From positions 1 through 24,490 of the forward strand of contig JABSQE010000008.1 of assembly GCA_013214245.1 (NCBI GenBank): DNA of 24,490 nucleotides, given 5' to 3'. Position 1 is the first letter of the stretch. Each line of letters opens with the position of its first letter. The DNA comes from Hyphomicrobiaceae bacterium. Lineage in GTDB: Bacteria; Pseudomonadota; Alphaproteobacteria; Rhizobiales; Hyphomicrobiaceae. Under the pieces are notes generated by a model, which did no database searches, was not told where the DNA came from, and saw only the letters and a program-made list of their open reading frames with translations. This document shows, piece after piece, positions 8,477-16,162 of the stretch. The position numbers were made by a program, and so were the translations under genes.

Positions 8477-8552
8477 TCCGAGTTTTAATATTAGTTTCGC
8501 TAGGTCCTCACATTGCGACAGAGGACTTACATTTATTTTACCTAAATAAATC

Positions 8553-8582
8553 TTCACAACGCGCTTAAATAACAAGTATAAT
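8553..8582 (+). promoter_or_regulatory. Putative sigma-70-type promoter of dnaJ
   Basis: TTCACA (8553-8558), an 18-nt spacer, then a perfect TATAAT (8577-8582). The leader to dnaJ would be about 55 nt. It lies downstream of the dnaK terminator, where a separate dnaJ promoter is needed. TATAAT is common in AT-rich DNA, so confidence is moderate. Confidence 0.45.
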
Positions 8583-8644
8583 TGCGCATTTAGTGAGATA
8601 TAATTACGAATATTTAGGATCACCTCAAGGATAAGTTAAGTTTT

Positions 8645-9763
8645 ATGGTCAAGCTGGATTATTATGACGTCCTTGGTGTTAACCAAGGAGCTAACGATAG
8701 AGATCTTAAAGCAGCCTACCGAAAATTGGCCATGCGATATCATCCAGATCGTAATCCCGGTGATGCTGAGGCAGAAAAAAACTTCAAGAATGTTACAGAA
8801 GCTTATGAAGTTCTTAAAGATCCTAAGAAAAGAGCTGCTTATGATCAATTTGGACATGAAGCTTTTAATGGCAGCGGTGGTGCGGGTGGTTTTAGTAGTG
8901 AATTCTCTATGGAAGACGTTTTTGAGAATTTTTTTGGCGATGTGATGGGGGGGCGTCGTCAACGGCGCTCTGGTAGAGAGCGTGGATCTGATTTGCGCTA
9001 CAATTTAGAAGTTTCTTTGAAAGATGCTTATTCCGGCAAAACAGCGGAAATACGGGTGCCTACGACTGTAAATTGTGAAAAATGCTCAGGCACGGGTGCT
9101 AGGCCAGGTACTACTGCACGCACTTGTCCATCATGTGGTGGTACGGGTAAAATGCGTGCTACACAGGGTTTCTTTACGATTGAGCGCACCTGTAACGTTT
9201 GCCAAGGTCGAGGTGAGGTTATAGATGATCCTTGTACCACATGTTCTGGTACTGGGCGAGTTACACACGAACGAACGCTGTCCGTGAACATTCCTGCTGG
9301 CGTCGAAGATGGTACCCGTATTCGTTTGGCTGGAGAAGGTGAAGCAGGCTTGCGTTCAGGTCCGTCTGGAGATTTGTACATATTCCTCTCAATCCAGTCC
9401 GATCAGTTTTTTCAACGAGATGGTTCGGATATTTTCTGTCGTGTTCCTATCTCTATGGTTAATGCAGCTATGGGTGGTGAAGTAGAAGTTCCAACTATTG
9501 GGGGGTCACTTTATAATGTAAAAGTACCAGCTGGTAGTCAAAGTGGCACTCAGCTGCGTCTTACTGGTAAAGGTATGCCTGTGTTGCGATCTAAGATGAC
9601 CGGCGATATGTATGTGCAACTGGAGGTGGAAACCCCAAAAAAACTTACTAAACGCCAGCGCGACTTGCTAAGAGAATTTGAGACAGAGAGTCGTAAAGAG
9701 ACTTCTCCAGATACTCATAATTTTTTTAATCGTGTTCGACGATTGTTTAGTGATGATGTATAA
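8645..9763 (+). CDS. dnaJ: Chaperone protein DnaJ (Hsp40)
   Basis: J-domain co-chaperone that stimulates DnaK ATPase and delivers substrates. At 372 residues it is full length. The J domain (about 1-70) has the essential HPD at 33-35; a Gly/Phe-rich linker follows (about 74-105). The zinc domain has all four CxxCxGxG repeats (CEKCSGTG, CPSCGGTG, CNVCQGRG, CTTCSGTG; C144 to about 204). The two C-terminal beta domains are complete. The ATG is preceded by AAGGA at 8627-8631, 13 nt away, which is longer than usual, yet the N-terminus (MVKLDYYDVLGV) matches homologues. The gene sits 211 bp after dnaK, beyond a terminator. In many alphaproteobacteria dapB follows dnaJ; here a spacer follows. Confidence 0.97.
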   Translation: MVKLDYYDVLGVNQGANDRDLKAAYRKLAMRYHPDRNPGDAEAEKNFKNVTEAYEVLKDPKKRAAYDQFGHEAFNGSGGAGGFSSEFSMEDVFENFFGDVMGGRRQRRSGRERGSDLRYNLEVSLKDAYSGKTAEIRVPTTVNCEKCSGTGARPGTTARTCPSCGGTGKMRATQGFFTIERTCNVCQGRGEVIDDPCTTCSGTGRVTHERTLSVNIPAGVEDGTRIRLAGEGEAGLRSGPSGDLYIFLSIQSDQFFQRDGSDIFCRVPISMVNAAMGGEVEVPTIGGSLYNVKVPAGSQSGTQLRLTGKGMPVLRSKMTGDMYVQLEVETPKKLTKRQRDLLREFETESRKETSPDTHNFFNRVRRLFSDDV

Positions 9764-10199
9764 TCTAGCATACGCTACGAGTGATATATGTACGTTTTGC
9801 TGATTTAAAGAATTTTTAACTTACAACTCTTATAACTTTGAAAACTTTGACAATTTAGTGTATGTGTTGTTTTTATTAGTTAAGTATTATTTTTAGAATT
9901 ATAGATATCTCTTAAAATGGTGGATATTAACTGGGAAACATATAGTATGTAGTTCGTCTATTGTATGTAACAGTCTAAAAATTTTATTTTTCTCTTGAGA
10001 CAAGTAAACTTTTTAATCTCCTATACACCTTCATCTTTATGTGCAATAAATTTAAGATTGTACTAATAAGAATTGGTTGAACTGTATATCTATAAGTAAC
10101 ATGTTAGGCATACATAATCCGTCTTTGTGATAAAAAACGTTGTTAAATATTCACTAGAATAGTCTGAGTTTAAGCTTCATAGTTAAATATACATGCACT

Positions 10200-10245
10200 A
10201 AGGAGGTTGTGTTGCCTTACGATTTTTAATTAAAATCGTTTTATA
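10200..10245 (+). other. Perfect Shine-Dalgarno, 6-codon micro-ORF and hairpin with T-rich tail
   Basis: AAGGAGGT (10200-10207), complementary to the 16S rRNA 3' end, is followed at once by a GTG-TTG-CCT-TAC-GAT-TTT-TAA frame (10209-10229). ACGATTTT (10219-10226) pairs with AAAATCGT (10232-10239) across a 5-nt loop, then TTTATAAAT. The layout resembles a leader-peptide or attenuator unit, or the start of a deleted gene. The stem has only two G-C pairs. Confidence 0.35.
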
Positions 10246-10385
10246 AATGCTCTTAGCTTTAAACTAACCTCTATAGTGTAAGTCGATTAATAAAGTTAGT
10301 TTTAGAAACAAATTGGTATAAATATTTACCTCAAATAAATATTGCTTCGTATAATTAAAACTTATATAAAGAATAATTATTATCG

Positions 10386-10414
10386 TAGATTACACTAGCT
10401 AGTGTATTAATCTA
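10386..10414. repeat. Near-perfect palindrome upstream of rplY
   Basis: ACACTAG/CTAGTGT (10392-10405) is a perfect 14-bp palindrome. It is extended by TAGATT (10386-10391) and AATCTA (10409-10414) with a 3-nt bulge. It ends 56 bp before the rplY ATG, a suitable place for an operator or leader hairpin. Confidence 0.5.
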
Positions 10415-10470
10415 TATATGGCAATTATTAATTGTAAAAGCTATTAATACTAATTTCTAGGAGACATGCT

Positions 10471-11082
10471 ATGGCTGATTGTGGAGTTCAAGAACTCCAA
10501 GCCGACGTGAGAACAAAGGCTGGTAAAGGGGGTTCGAGAGCTATTCGTCGTAGTGGTCTGGTTCCCGCTGTGATTTATGGTAATAATCAACTTCCTATAA
10601 TGATAGCTCTTAAATCTAATGAGGTAACTAGATTACTTGGTAGAGGTACCTTTCTTTCGCAGGTTTTCGACATTGATCTTGAAGGTAAAAAATTTAGAGC
10701 CCTCACACGTGAGGTTCAGTTTGAGCCTGTTAGGGACAGACCTATTCACGTAGATTTTCAGCTAATAGGTGATGACGGTAAGATACGAGTTATGGTTCCC
10801 GTTGACGTGATTAACGAGGATAAATCACCTGGTATTAAAAGAGGTGGTGTTCTTAATCTTGTGCGTCGCGAAGTAGAAGTTTTTTGTCCTGCTAATAATA
10901 TTCCGGAGAAGTTAGTTGTTGATCTAGACGGAGTTGATATAGGAACCTCCGTACATATTTCTTCTGTTGAAATGGCTGCTGGAGTGTCTGCCACTATTAC
11001 TGACCGAGATTTTACCGTTCTCACAGTGGCCGGCTCATCGGCATCTAAATCGGATGAAAATCTGGAAGAAGACGTTAAGTAA
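10471..11082 (+). CDS. rplY: 50S ribosomal protein L25/general stress protein Ctc
   Basis: Binds 5S rRNA in the large ribosomal subunit. The 203-residue protein is the long TL5/CTC form. The N-terminal L25 domain (about 1-95) includes GSRAIRRSGLVPAVIYG and the FEPVRDRPIHVDF stretch. The C-terminal TL5 domain (about 100-190) includes GVLNLVRREVEVFCPA, and an acidic tail ends the protein. The ATG at 10471 has a strong AGGAG site at 10459-10463, 7 nt away. It is followed by pth after 173 bp and then ychF, the order usual in alphaproteobacteria, though the spacing here is much wider. The symbol ctc is also used for this form. Confidence 0.95.
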   Translation: MADCGVQELQADVRTKAGKGGSRAIRRSGLVPAVIYGNNQLPIMIALKSNEVTRLLGRGTFLSQVFDIDLEGKKFRALTREVQFEPVRDRPIHVDFQLIGDDGKIRVMVPVDVINEDKSPGIKRGGVLNLVRREVEVFCPANNIPEKLVVDLDGVDIGTSVHISSVEMAAGVSATITDRDFTVLTVAGSSASKSDENLEEDVK

Positions 11083-11255
11083 ATAGGATGTAACAATTTT
11101 ATTCTTTTGTGCTGTTGCTTATCACCAGGCTACTTTAAACTAACAGATCTATTATGAGATTCAAACCTACTTAGTCTATGAACTCATTAGTTTACAAGAT
11201 TCAAATCTATTACATTAATCTTTTGAAATGCTAGCTTTTAAAAATAACTTTTATA

Positions 11256-11882
11256 ATGAAATTGTTTGTCGGACTGGGAAATCCAGACTCAAAATTCTTA
11301 CGAAATAGGCATAACGTTGGTTTTATGGCTTTAGACCGAGTTGCTAAGATTTCAAGTTTTGGGCCTTGGCGAAATAGGTGCTGTAGTCTTTTAGCTACCG
11401 GAGACCTTTCAGGTGAACGCATTTTGCTTGCTAAACCACAGACTTACTATAATAGTTCAGGCTCAAGCGTTTACAGGTTGGCTCATTACTTCAAGGTCAG
11501 CTTGTCCGATATTATAGTTTTTCACGACGAAATTGATTTACCTCTTGGCAAGCTGCGTGTGAAGCGTAGTGGAGGACTTGCTGGTAACAAGGGTTTGAAA
11601 TCAATACAAGAACAGTTTTGTAGTACGGATTTCACTCGTGTTCGAATTGGGGTAGGTCACCCAGGAGAGAAATCTAAGGTGGCGAGTTTTGTTTTGCATG
11701 ATTTTAAAAAGTCAGAAACCGCTTGGCTCAGTGTTTTGTTGGACGCTGTTGTAGATAGTATAGATCGCATAGCAGTTGGACAAATTGATCGTTTCCAATC
11801 AGATGTTGCAGAAAGTATGTCCCTCTTTCACTCTAGAAACGCCAATTGTTTGTCTCCAGACAAGGATTGTACTTCCACTTAG
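11256..11882 (+). CDS. pth: Peptidyl-tRNA hydrolase, with altered tRNA-binding cleft
   Basis: Releases tRNA from peptidyl-tRNAs that drop off the ribosome. The 208 residues span a full Pth fold. The catalytic His is H19 (RHNVGF), with N9, N66 and D91 at the positions of E. coli N10, N68 and D93. Several normally conserved residues differ. The usual GNPG is GNPD (D11), and the KPQTYMN Met is Tyr65. The GGHxGHNGL-type motif reads GGLAGNKGL, so the positions of E. coli H113 and N114 are Asn111 and Lys112. The last two normally contact the tRNA acceptor end. The frame is intact and the core catalytic residues are kept, so I call it functional but divergent. The ATG at 11256 lacks a Shine-Dalgarno site but gives the family N-terminus MKLFVGLGNP. 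Confidence 0.92.
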   Translation: MKLFVGLGNPDSKFLRNRHNVGFMALDRVAKISSFGPWRNRCCSLLATGDLSGERILLAKPQTYYNSSGSSVYRLAHYFKVSLSDIIVFHDEIDLPLGKLRVKRSGGLAGNKGLKSIQEQFCSTDFTRVRIGVGHPGEKSKVASFVLHDFKKSETAWLSVLLDAVVDSIDRIAVGQIDRFQSDVAESMSLFHSRNANCLSPDKDCTST

Positions 11883-12258
11883 ATAGTTTTCTTATAATTT
11901 TTAAGAACGGTAATATTGCTTATAGAGTTTTATGCGGTGTCTTATTTAGATTTTAAAATACACATTAAATTCACATAATTGGCTTGTGCTGTGCCTACAA
12001 TTTGGTGTTGTGTTGATATACTGGTGCAAGCCTTATGTACGTTTAACATTCGTAATATAATAATTATATGTTTAGGTCTAATGAGTATTTAGTGTCGTTA
12101 AGCTCGTAATAATCGATGAAATTGACCGTTACTCATAAAGGTGTACTTTATTTAAGCTAAAGTAAAACAGTTAATGGTGCATATAGTTCTTATCTAATAT
12201 AATGTTATCACATTTAGGTTAAAAGTTAGTTAGATATTTTTTGAGGATGGATGCAATC
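11883..12258. other. Spacer between pth and ychF with two hairpins
   Basis: No gene is visible in these 376 bp. Two hairpins stand out: GGCTTGTGC (11981-11989) with GTGCAAGCC (12024-12032), a 6-bp perfect stem extended to 9 by two G-T wobbles and one C-G pair; and TACTTTA/TAAAGTA with a 7-nt loop (12144-12164). They could be leader or small-RNA structures, or remnants. The ychF translation signal lies at the end. Confidence 0.6.
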
Positions 12259-13356
12259 ATGGGCTTTAAATGTGGCATAGTGGGCATGCCGAATGTTGGA
12301 AAGTCAACACTATTTAATGCGCTAATACAAAGTGTTGCAGCAGAAACTGCTAATTACCCATTTTGCACCATAGATCCTAACATCGGCGAAATTTCGGTTC
12401 CTGATTTGCGACTTCAAAAGTTGGCAGAAATTTCAAAGTCAGCGCAGTCCATTCCAGCACGATTGACATTTGTTGATATAGCAGGTTTGGTGCGCGGCGC
12501 ATCAAGCGGAGAAGGTCTCGGTAATAAATTTTTGGCACATATACGCGAAGTTGACGCTATAATTTACGTTTTACGGTGCTTCGATGATGATGAAATAACA
12601 CATACAGAGGGTCGTGTCGAGCCAGCTGAAGATGCTGATATAGTTGAAACTGAGTTGATGCTGGCTGATCTAGAAAGTCTAGAAAAGAGATGTTCAGCGC
12701 TAGAGAAAAAGGTCAAAGCTAATGATAAAGAAGCTAAATCGACTCTTGCTTTGATCAATAAGGCCTTGGATTTACTCCGTGATGGAAAACCTGCAAGTGA
12801 GGCAGAATTAAGTGCGGAGGAAGAAGGTCCGTGGCAGAGATTACAATTATTGACATCTAAACCCGTACTTTATGTTTGTAATGTTGATGAAGATTCAGCA
12901 ATAACAGGTAATGTCTACACAGATCAAATTAAAAACAGATCTACATTAAAGAGAGCTAACTATCTGATAATATCAGCTAAGATTGAAGCTGAGCTAGCGT
13001 TATTAGAGGAAGCAGAGCGTAAAGACTTTTTAGAAGCTATTGGGCTACAAGAACCAGGGCTGAATCGCTTGATCCGCTCAGGATATAAACTTTTAGGTCT
13101 TATTACCTTTTTTACCGTAGGTCCGAAGGAAGCTCGAGCGTGGACCGTAGTGTCAGGTACTAAAGCCCCCCAAGCTGCAGGTGCTATTCATACAGATTTT
13201 GAAAAAGGCTTTATTCGAGCTGAAATTATTAAATATGAAGATTATGTAAACAAAATTGGTGAAGCTGCTTGCAAAGAACAGGGAAGAATGCGCCTCGAAG
13301 GTAAGGATTACATGATCAAAGATGGAGATATAGTACATTTTCGCTTTGCAAATTAG
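12259..13356 (+). CDS. ychF: Redox-regulated ATPase/GTPase YchF (OLA1 family)
   Basis: Ribosome-associated P-loop NTPase of the Obg/OLA1 group that prefers ATP. The ATG at 12259 gives 365 residues beginning MGFKCGIVGMPNVGKST, matching the family. A longer frame from TTG at 12241 is possible, but GAGG (12243-12246) then overlaps it. G1 is GMPNVGKST (about 9-17), G3 is DIAGLVRGAS followed by GEGLGNKFL, and G4 is the YchF-type NVDE instead of NKxD, which explains the relaxed base specificity. A coiled-coil insert (about 125-190) follows, and the C-terminal TGS domain starts near FFTVGPKEARAW and ends GDIVHFRFAN. It sits downstream of pth as in other alphaproteobacteria but 376 bp away. Confidence 0.96.
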   Translation: MGFKCGIVGMPNVGKSTLFNALIQSVAAETANYPFCTIDPNIGEISVPDLRLQKLAEISKSAQSIPARLTFVDIAGLVRGASSGEGLGNKFLAHIREVDAIIYVLRCFDDDEITHTEGRVEPAEDADIVETELMLADLESLEKRCSALEKKVKANDKEAKSTLALINKALDLLRDGKPASEAELSAEEEGPWQRLQLLTSKPVLYVCNVDEDSAITGNVYTDQIKNRSTLKRANYLIISAKIEAELALLEEAERKDFLEAIGLQEPGLNRLIRSGYKLLGLITFFTVGPKEARAWTVVSGTKAPQAAGAIHTDFEKGFIRAEIIKYEDYVNKIGEAACKEQGRMRLEGKDYMIKDGDIVHFRFAN

Positions 13357-13557
13357 TTTTTCTTTAAAAGATTTTTCACTGCTTTACACATTCTAAAATT
13401 AATGGTTTTAAATAGTTATAATCCGATAATATCCAATTTTCTATTTGGCCAAGTTAGCTAGATTAAATTTAGTTTTAATAAATCGATAAGTTCTTCATAA
13501 TTGGAACGTTGTCTTAAGTACTGTTAAAGGTTAAGGGTGATGGGGTTTGCTTGATCA

Positions 13558-14661
13558 ATGAGCGCAGATGTTCAAACGATCGTAATAGGAGCTGGTGCCA
13601 TAGGGCTGGCTTCAGCTCGGGCGTTGGCTCTAAAAGGACAAGATGTGCTTGTAGTCGAACAACACAATAAAATCGGAGCAGAGACTAGTTCACGAAACAG
13701 TGAAGTGGTTCACGCGGGTCTCTATTACCCTGAAAGTAGCTCGCGTGCTATTCATTGTGTAAAAGGTAAAAGGTTACTTTATCGATTTTGCAGAGACCAC
13801 GGCGTTGAGTATAAACGTTGTGGTAAGATAATCGTTTCTACATCTCAGTGTCAATTAGAAAAGCTAGATGCTCTGCAAGCAGCTGCTTCCAAAAATAATG
13901 TTAATGATTTAATTCGTTTGTCTCCAAAAGATATAAACTTGATTGAGCCGAAAGTTCATTGCACTGGCGGGTTACTATCACCCTCTACAGGAGTTATTGA
14001 AAGTCATAGTTTCATGCAAGCTTTACAAGGGGAAGCAGAGTCACACGGTGCACAAGTTGTGTTAGGGTGTCAGGTTAGAAGGCTTTGGAGCCATATTAAT
14101 GATTGCAATTTAGCTATCGAGCTCACTGATGGCGATTTTGTAAAATGCCAGAAACTTATATTGTCTGCTGGTCTACACGCTACAGACCTTGCAAGCACGC
14201 TTATATTTGATAGTGATTATGTTCTACCTCATACATATTATGCTAAAGGGCAATATTATGCCTTCTCTGAACAGTCACCGTTCTCTCGTCACATATATCC
14301 ACTTCCTGATGGTGCCTGGCTTGGATTGCATGCCACCGTGGACATCTCTGGGCGTTGTAAGTTTGGACCTGATATTGAGTGGGTAGATAAAATAGACTAT
14401 AATTTAGAAACCGGTAACCTTGATAGTGTTATTGAGCTCATTCGCTCATATTATCCTGAATTAGATGCTACTAAGCTTTACCCTGACTATTGTGGTATTA
14501 GACCTAAATTATATAGGCAAGGCGAAACACCTAAAGATTTTATGATTCATGGGCCAGATGAGCATAAAATTGATGGGTTGGTAATGCTATTTGGAATTGA
14601 TAGTCCCGGATTAACTTCTTGTATGTCTATTGCAGAAGAAGTGGTCAAGAAACTAAATTGA
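13558..14661 (+). CDS. FAD-dependent oxidoreductase, L-2-hydroxyglutarate oxidase-like (DAO family)
   Basis: A 367-residue flavoenzyme of the D-amino-acid-oxidase fold. The N-terminal Rossmann motif is VIGAGAIGLASA (9-20), with VVEQ at the end of the second strand for ribose binding. ETSSRNSEVVHAGLYYP (42-58) is characteristic of L-2-hydroxyglutarate oxidases/dehydrogenases, which convert L-2-hydroxyglutarate to 2-oxoglutarate. Later blocks fit the shorter alphaproteobacterial subgroup: YAKGQYYAF, IYPLPDGAWLGLHAT, FGPDIEWV, YCGIRPKL and the C-terminal GIDSPGLTSCMSIAEEV. E. coli LhgO is longer (about 420 residues), so substrate assignment is by family only. The ATG at 13558 has GGGG 12 nt upstream, a weak site. 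It ends in TGA, showing that TGA acts as a stop here. Transcription is probably independent. Confidence 0.85.
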   Translation: MSADVQTIVIGAGAIGLASARALALKGQDVLVVEQHNKIGAETSSRNSEVVHAGLYYPESSSRAIHCVKGKRLLYRFCRDHGVEYKRCGKIIVSTSQCQLEKLDALQAAASKNNVNDLIRLSPKDINLIEPKVHCTGGLLSPSTGVIESHSFMQALQGEAESHGAQVVLGCQVRRLWSHINDCNLAIELTDGDFVKCQKLILSAGLHATDLASTLIFDSDYVLPHTYYAKGQYYAFSEQSPFSRHIYPLPDGAWLGLHATVDISGRCKFGPDIEWVDKIDYNLETGNLDSVIELIRSYYPELDATKLYPDYCGIRPKLYRQGETPKDFMIHGPDEHKIDGLVMLFGIDSPGLTSCMSIAEEVVKKLN

Positions 14662-15149
14662 TTAAGGAGCTTAATATTATTTATTACTTACTTAGCTATA
14701 TTATTTTTTCTAAAAATTTAGTGGCTAATTCATCGTGAACATTAAATAATTAGAGTATTTTATTTCTATGTAGATTTACGATCTTCGGTCTTTTATATTT
14801 ATAAACGTAGGAAAATGGGTATTTGAACTATTTTCAATCTAGGATATGAGTGAGATATCTGACTTTTTATTAGTTTTTACGTTGACTAGTTGTTTTGTTA
14901 TTCTGAGTATATTTTAGAAGTATCCTTTGACAGATATGTCTCGCTTTTCTGGACTTTTGATTAGATGAAATCTCCGAAGCTATAGACCAACAGCCAAAAT
15001 TAATATACTTATTAATCACTTTGATTTTTCTGCGCTGCTCATATTGTTTTACCAATCGAAATTATCGCCAATTATAAATAGCAAGCGTTGCACTGTAGCT
15101 TCGAATTTCTCACACTCGTGTCTTCAGTAATGTAACATCTTGTCATAAG
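14662..15149. other. 0.5-kb AT-rich spacer between convergent genes
   Basis: Lies between the 3' ends of the flavoenzyme gene and the phytoene-synthase-like gene. ATTAAG-GAG-CTTAAT (14661-14675) is a small stem at the end of the first gene and might act weakly as a terminator. Nothing else is recognisable. Confidence 0.6.
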
Positions 15150-15989
15150 TTATATGAATCCACGCCATTTTGCTCTTAACATTAGCCATGCTCTTCTAAA
15201 TCTTAATGGTTCAAATTTTACTTTTTCTGTTGTATAATTGTGTTTAAACGCTGCTTCTATATATATATCTGTTAATGCAATTGGTAGCATAGCAGCTGAG
15301 ATGTTATGTGATGACTTTAGAACAAGTCTGCGATACTCTGAGAGACTAGTGTAAGCAGCTTGTGCAAGTTCATATCTTACCCGCTTAACGGACACCACAT
15401 CAAATTTTTTTCCTAGGTAAACACCATGTTTAGCAGCAAGGTCTGCTGGTAGTAATAATTGTCGTGATTGTAACCGTATCGGTAACTGTGCTAGCGTAAG
15501 TGCTAAACCATAAGCTTGAGCACCAGCCTCTATTGTTGCTTGTATCTGATCATTAAATTTAATACCAAGTACAATTGCTGCAAGCTTAAATAGTATGCCA
15601 TCTCTATTTATAAAATGCTTTTTTAGTGCTGCAAGATCGGGTAGTAAATCAGGGTATAGCTCTATGTCTTGAGCCTCAATGTATTGAGTAAACTGATTGC
15701 TCGGTAGTTTGAGCCGGAAAATTACACTACGCAATTTGTCAGCAAGTGGACTACCGGTCATATACTTTTCAGGTGTATCGATAGCATCACACCACCACTG
15801 TAAACGAATAGCAATCATAGCTGGTTCATTAATGGACACTAGTATGCGATCAATGTCTGCAGCAAATGCAGCCAGTAAGATGAGCTCATGTAGATTTTTG
15901 CGTGGTGCTAACGTAGCAGCTATATATCTGTCATACTGATAAGTGCGAGCAGCTGATTTTATTTCACCCCAACTAGTAACATCAGCCAC
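15150..15989 (-). CDS. Phytoene/squalene synthase-family protein, NDUFAF6-like (probably non-catalytic)
   Basis: A 279-residue member of the squalene/phytoene synthase fold. AARTYQYDRYIAATLAP (13-29), the AFAADIDRI helix, IRLQWWCDAID (61-71) and IELYPDLLPDLAAL (109-122) fit the alphaproteobacterial group related to mitochondrial complex I assembly factor NDUFAF6. The aspartate-rich motifs that bind Mg2+-diphosphate in true synthases are missing: the first region reads DIDRI instead of DxxxD, and the second site (near RQLLLPADL) has no DxxxD. A prenyl-transfer reaction is therefore unlikely. It is the last gene of the yajC-secDF cluster. The start is GTG (15987-15989) without a Shine-Dalgarno sequence, so the exact N-terminus is uncertain. 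Confidence 0.82.
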   Translation of the reverse strand: MADVTSWGEIKSAARTYQYDRYIAATLAPRKNLHELILLAAFAADIDRILVSINEPAMIAIRLQWWCDAIDTPEKYMTGSPLADKLRSVIFRLKLPSNQFTQYIEAQDIELYPDLLPDLAALKKHFINRDGILFKLAAIVLGIKFNDQIQATIEAGAQAYGLALTLAQLPIRLQSRQLLLPADLAAKHGVYLGKKFDVVSVKRVRYELAQAAYTSLSEYRRLVLKSSHNISAAMLPIALTDIYIEAAFKHNYTTEKVKFEPLRFRRAWLMLRAKWRGFI

Positions 15990-16099
15990 TTTTTTTATGA
16001 CGCCATTTGCGTTAATGAGTACTTTACTAGTAGTTTTTTAAAGTTTTTTGATAAATAATTTGCCTGCATTATGCCCCATTTAAATGAAGTTTATAAATA

Positions 16100-16162
16100 T
16101 TATCTTACCACAAGCAGAGCAGCTGCAACAGGACGATTTTCGTTTAGCATAATATTATATGT
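16100..16162 (-). other. In-frame continuation of the Mth938-domain gene beyond TGA
   Basis: After the TGA at 16163-16165 the same frame stays open for 20 codons before TAA (16100-16102). It reads TYNIMLNENRPVAAALLVVR, which matches the conserved C-terminus of alphaproteobacterial Mth938-domain proteins (TYN-x-LL-x(3)-R-VAAAL). The TGA occupies the position of the conserved Arg in GAACRTYN, so a single CGA-to-TGA change would explain it. Confidence 0.8.

Larger units (their letters stand above)
9764..10470. other. 0.7-kb AT-rich spacer between dnaJ and rplY
   Basis: No gene or remnant, including dapB, is recognisable. It holds a consensus AAGGAGGT with a 6-codon frame and a hairpin (10200-10245), and a perfect palindrome upstream of rplY (10386-10414), both listed separately. 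Confidence 0.7.

Noticed and set aside
14870..15055. 61-codon minus-strand frame in the spacer after the flavoenzyme gene
   Set aside because: Short, with Lys/Asn/Ile-rich composition, no start signal and no recognisable motif.
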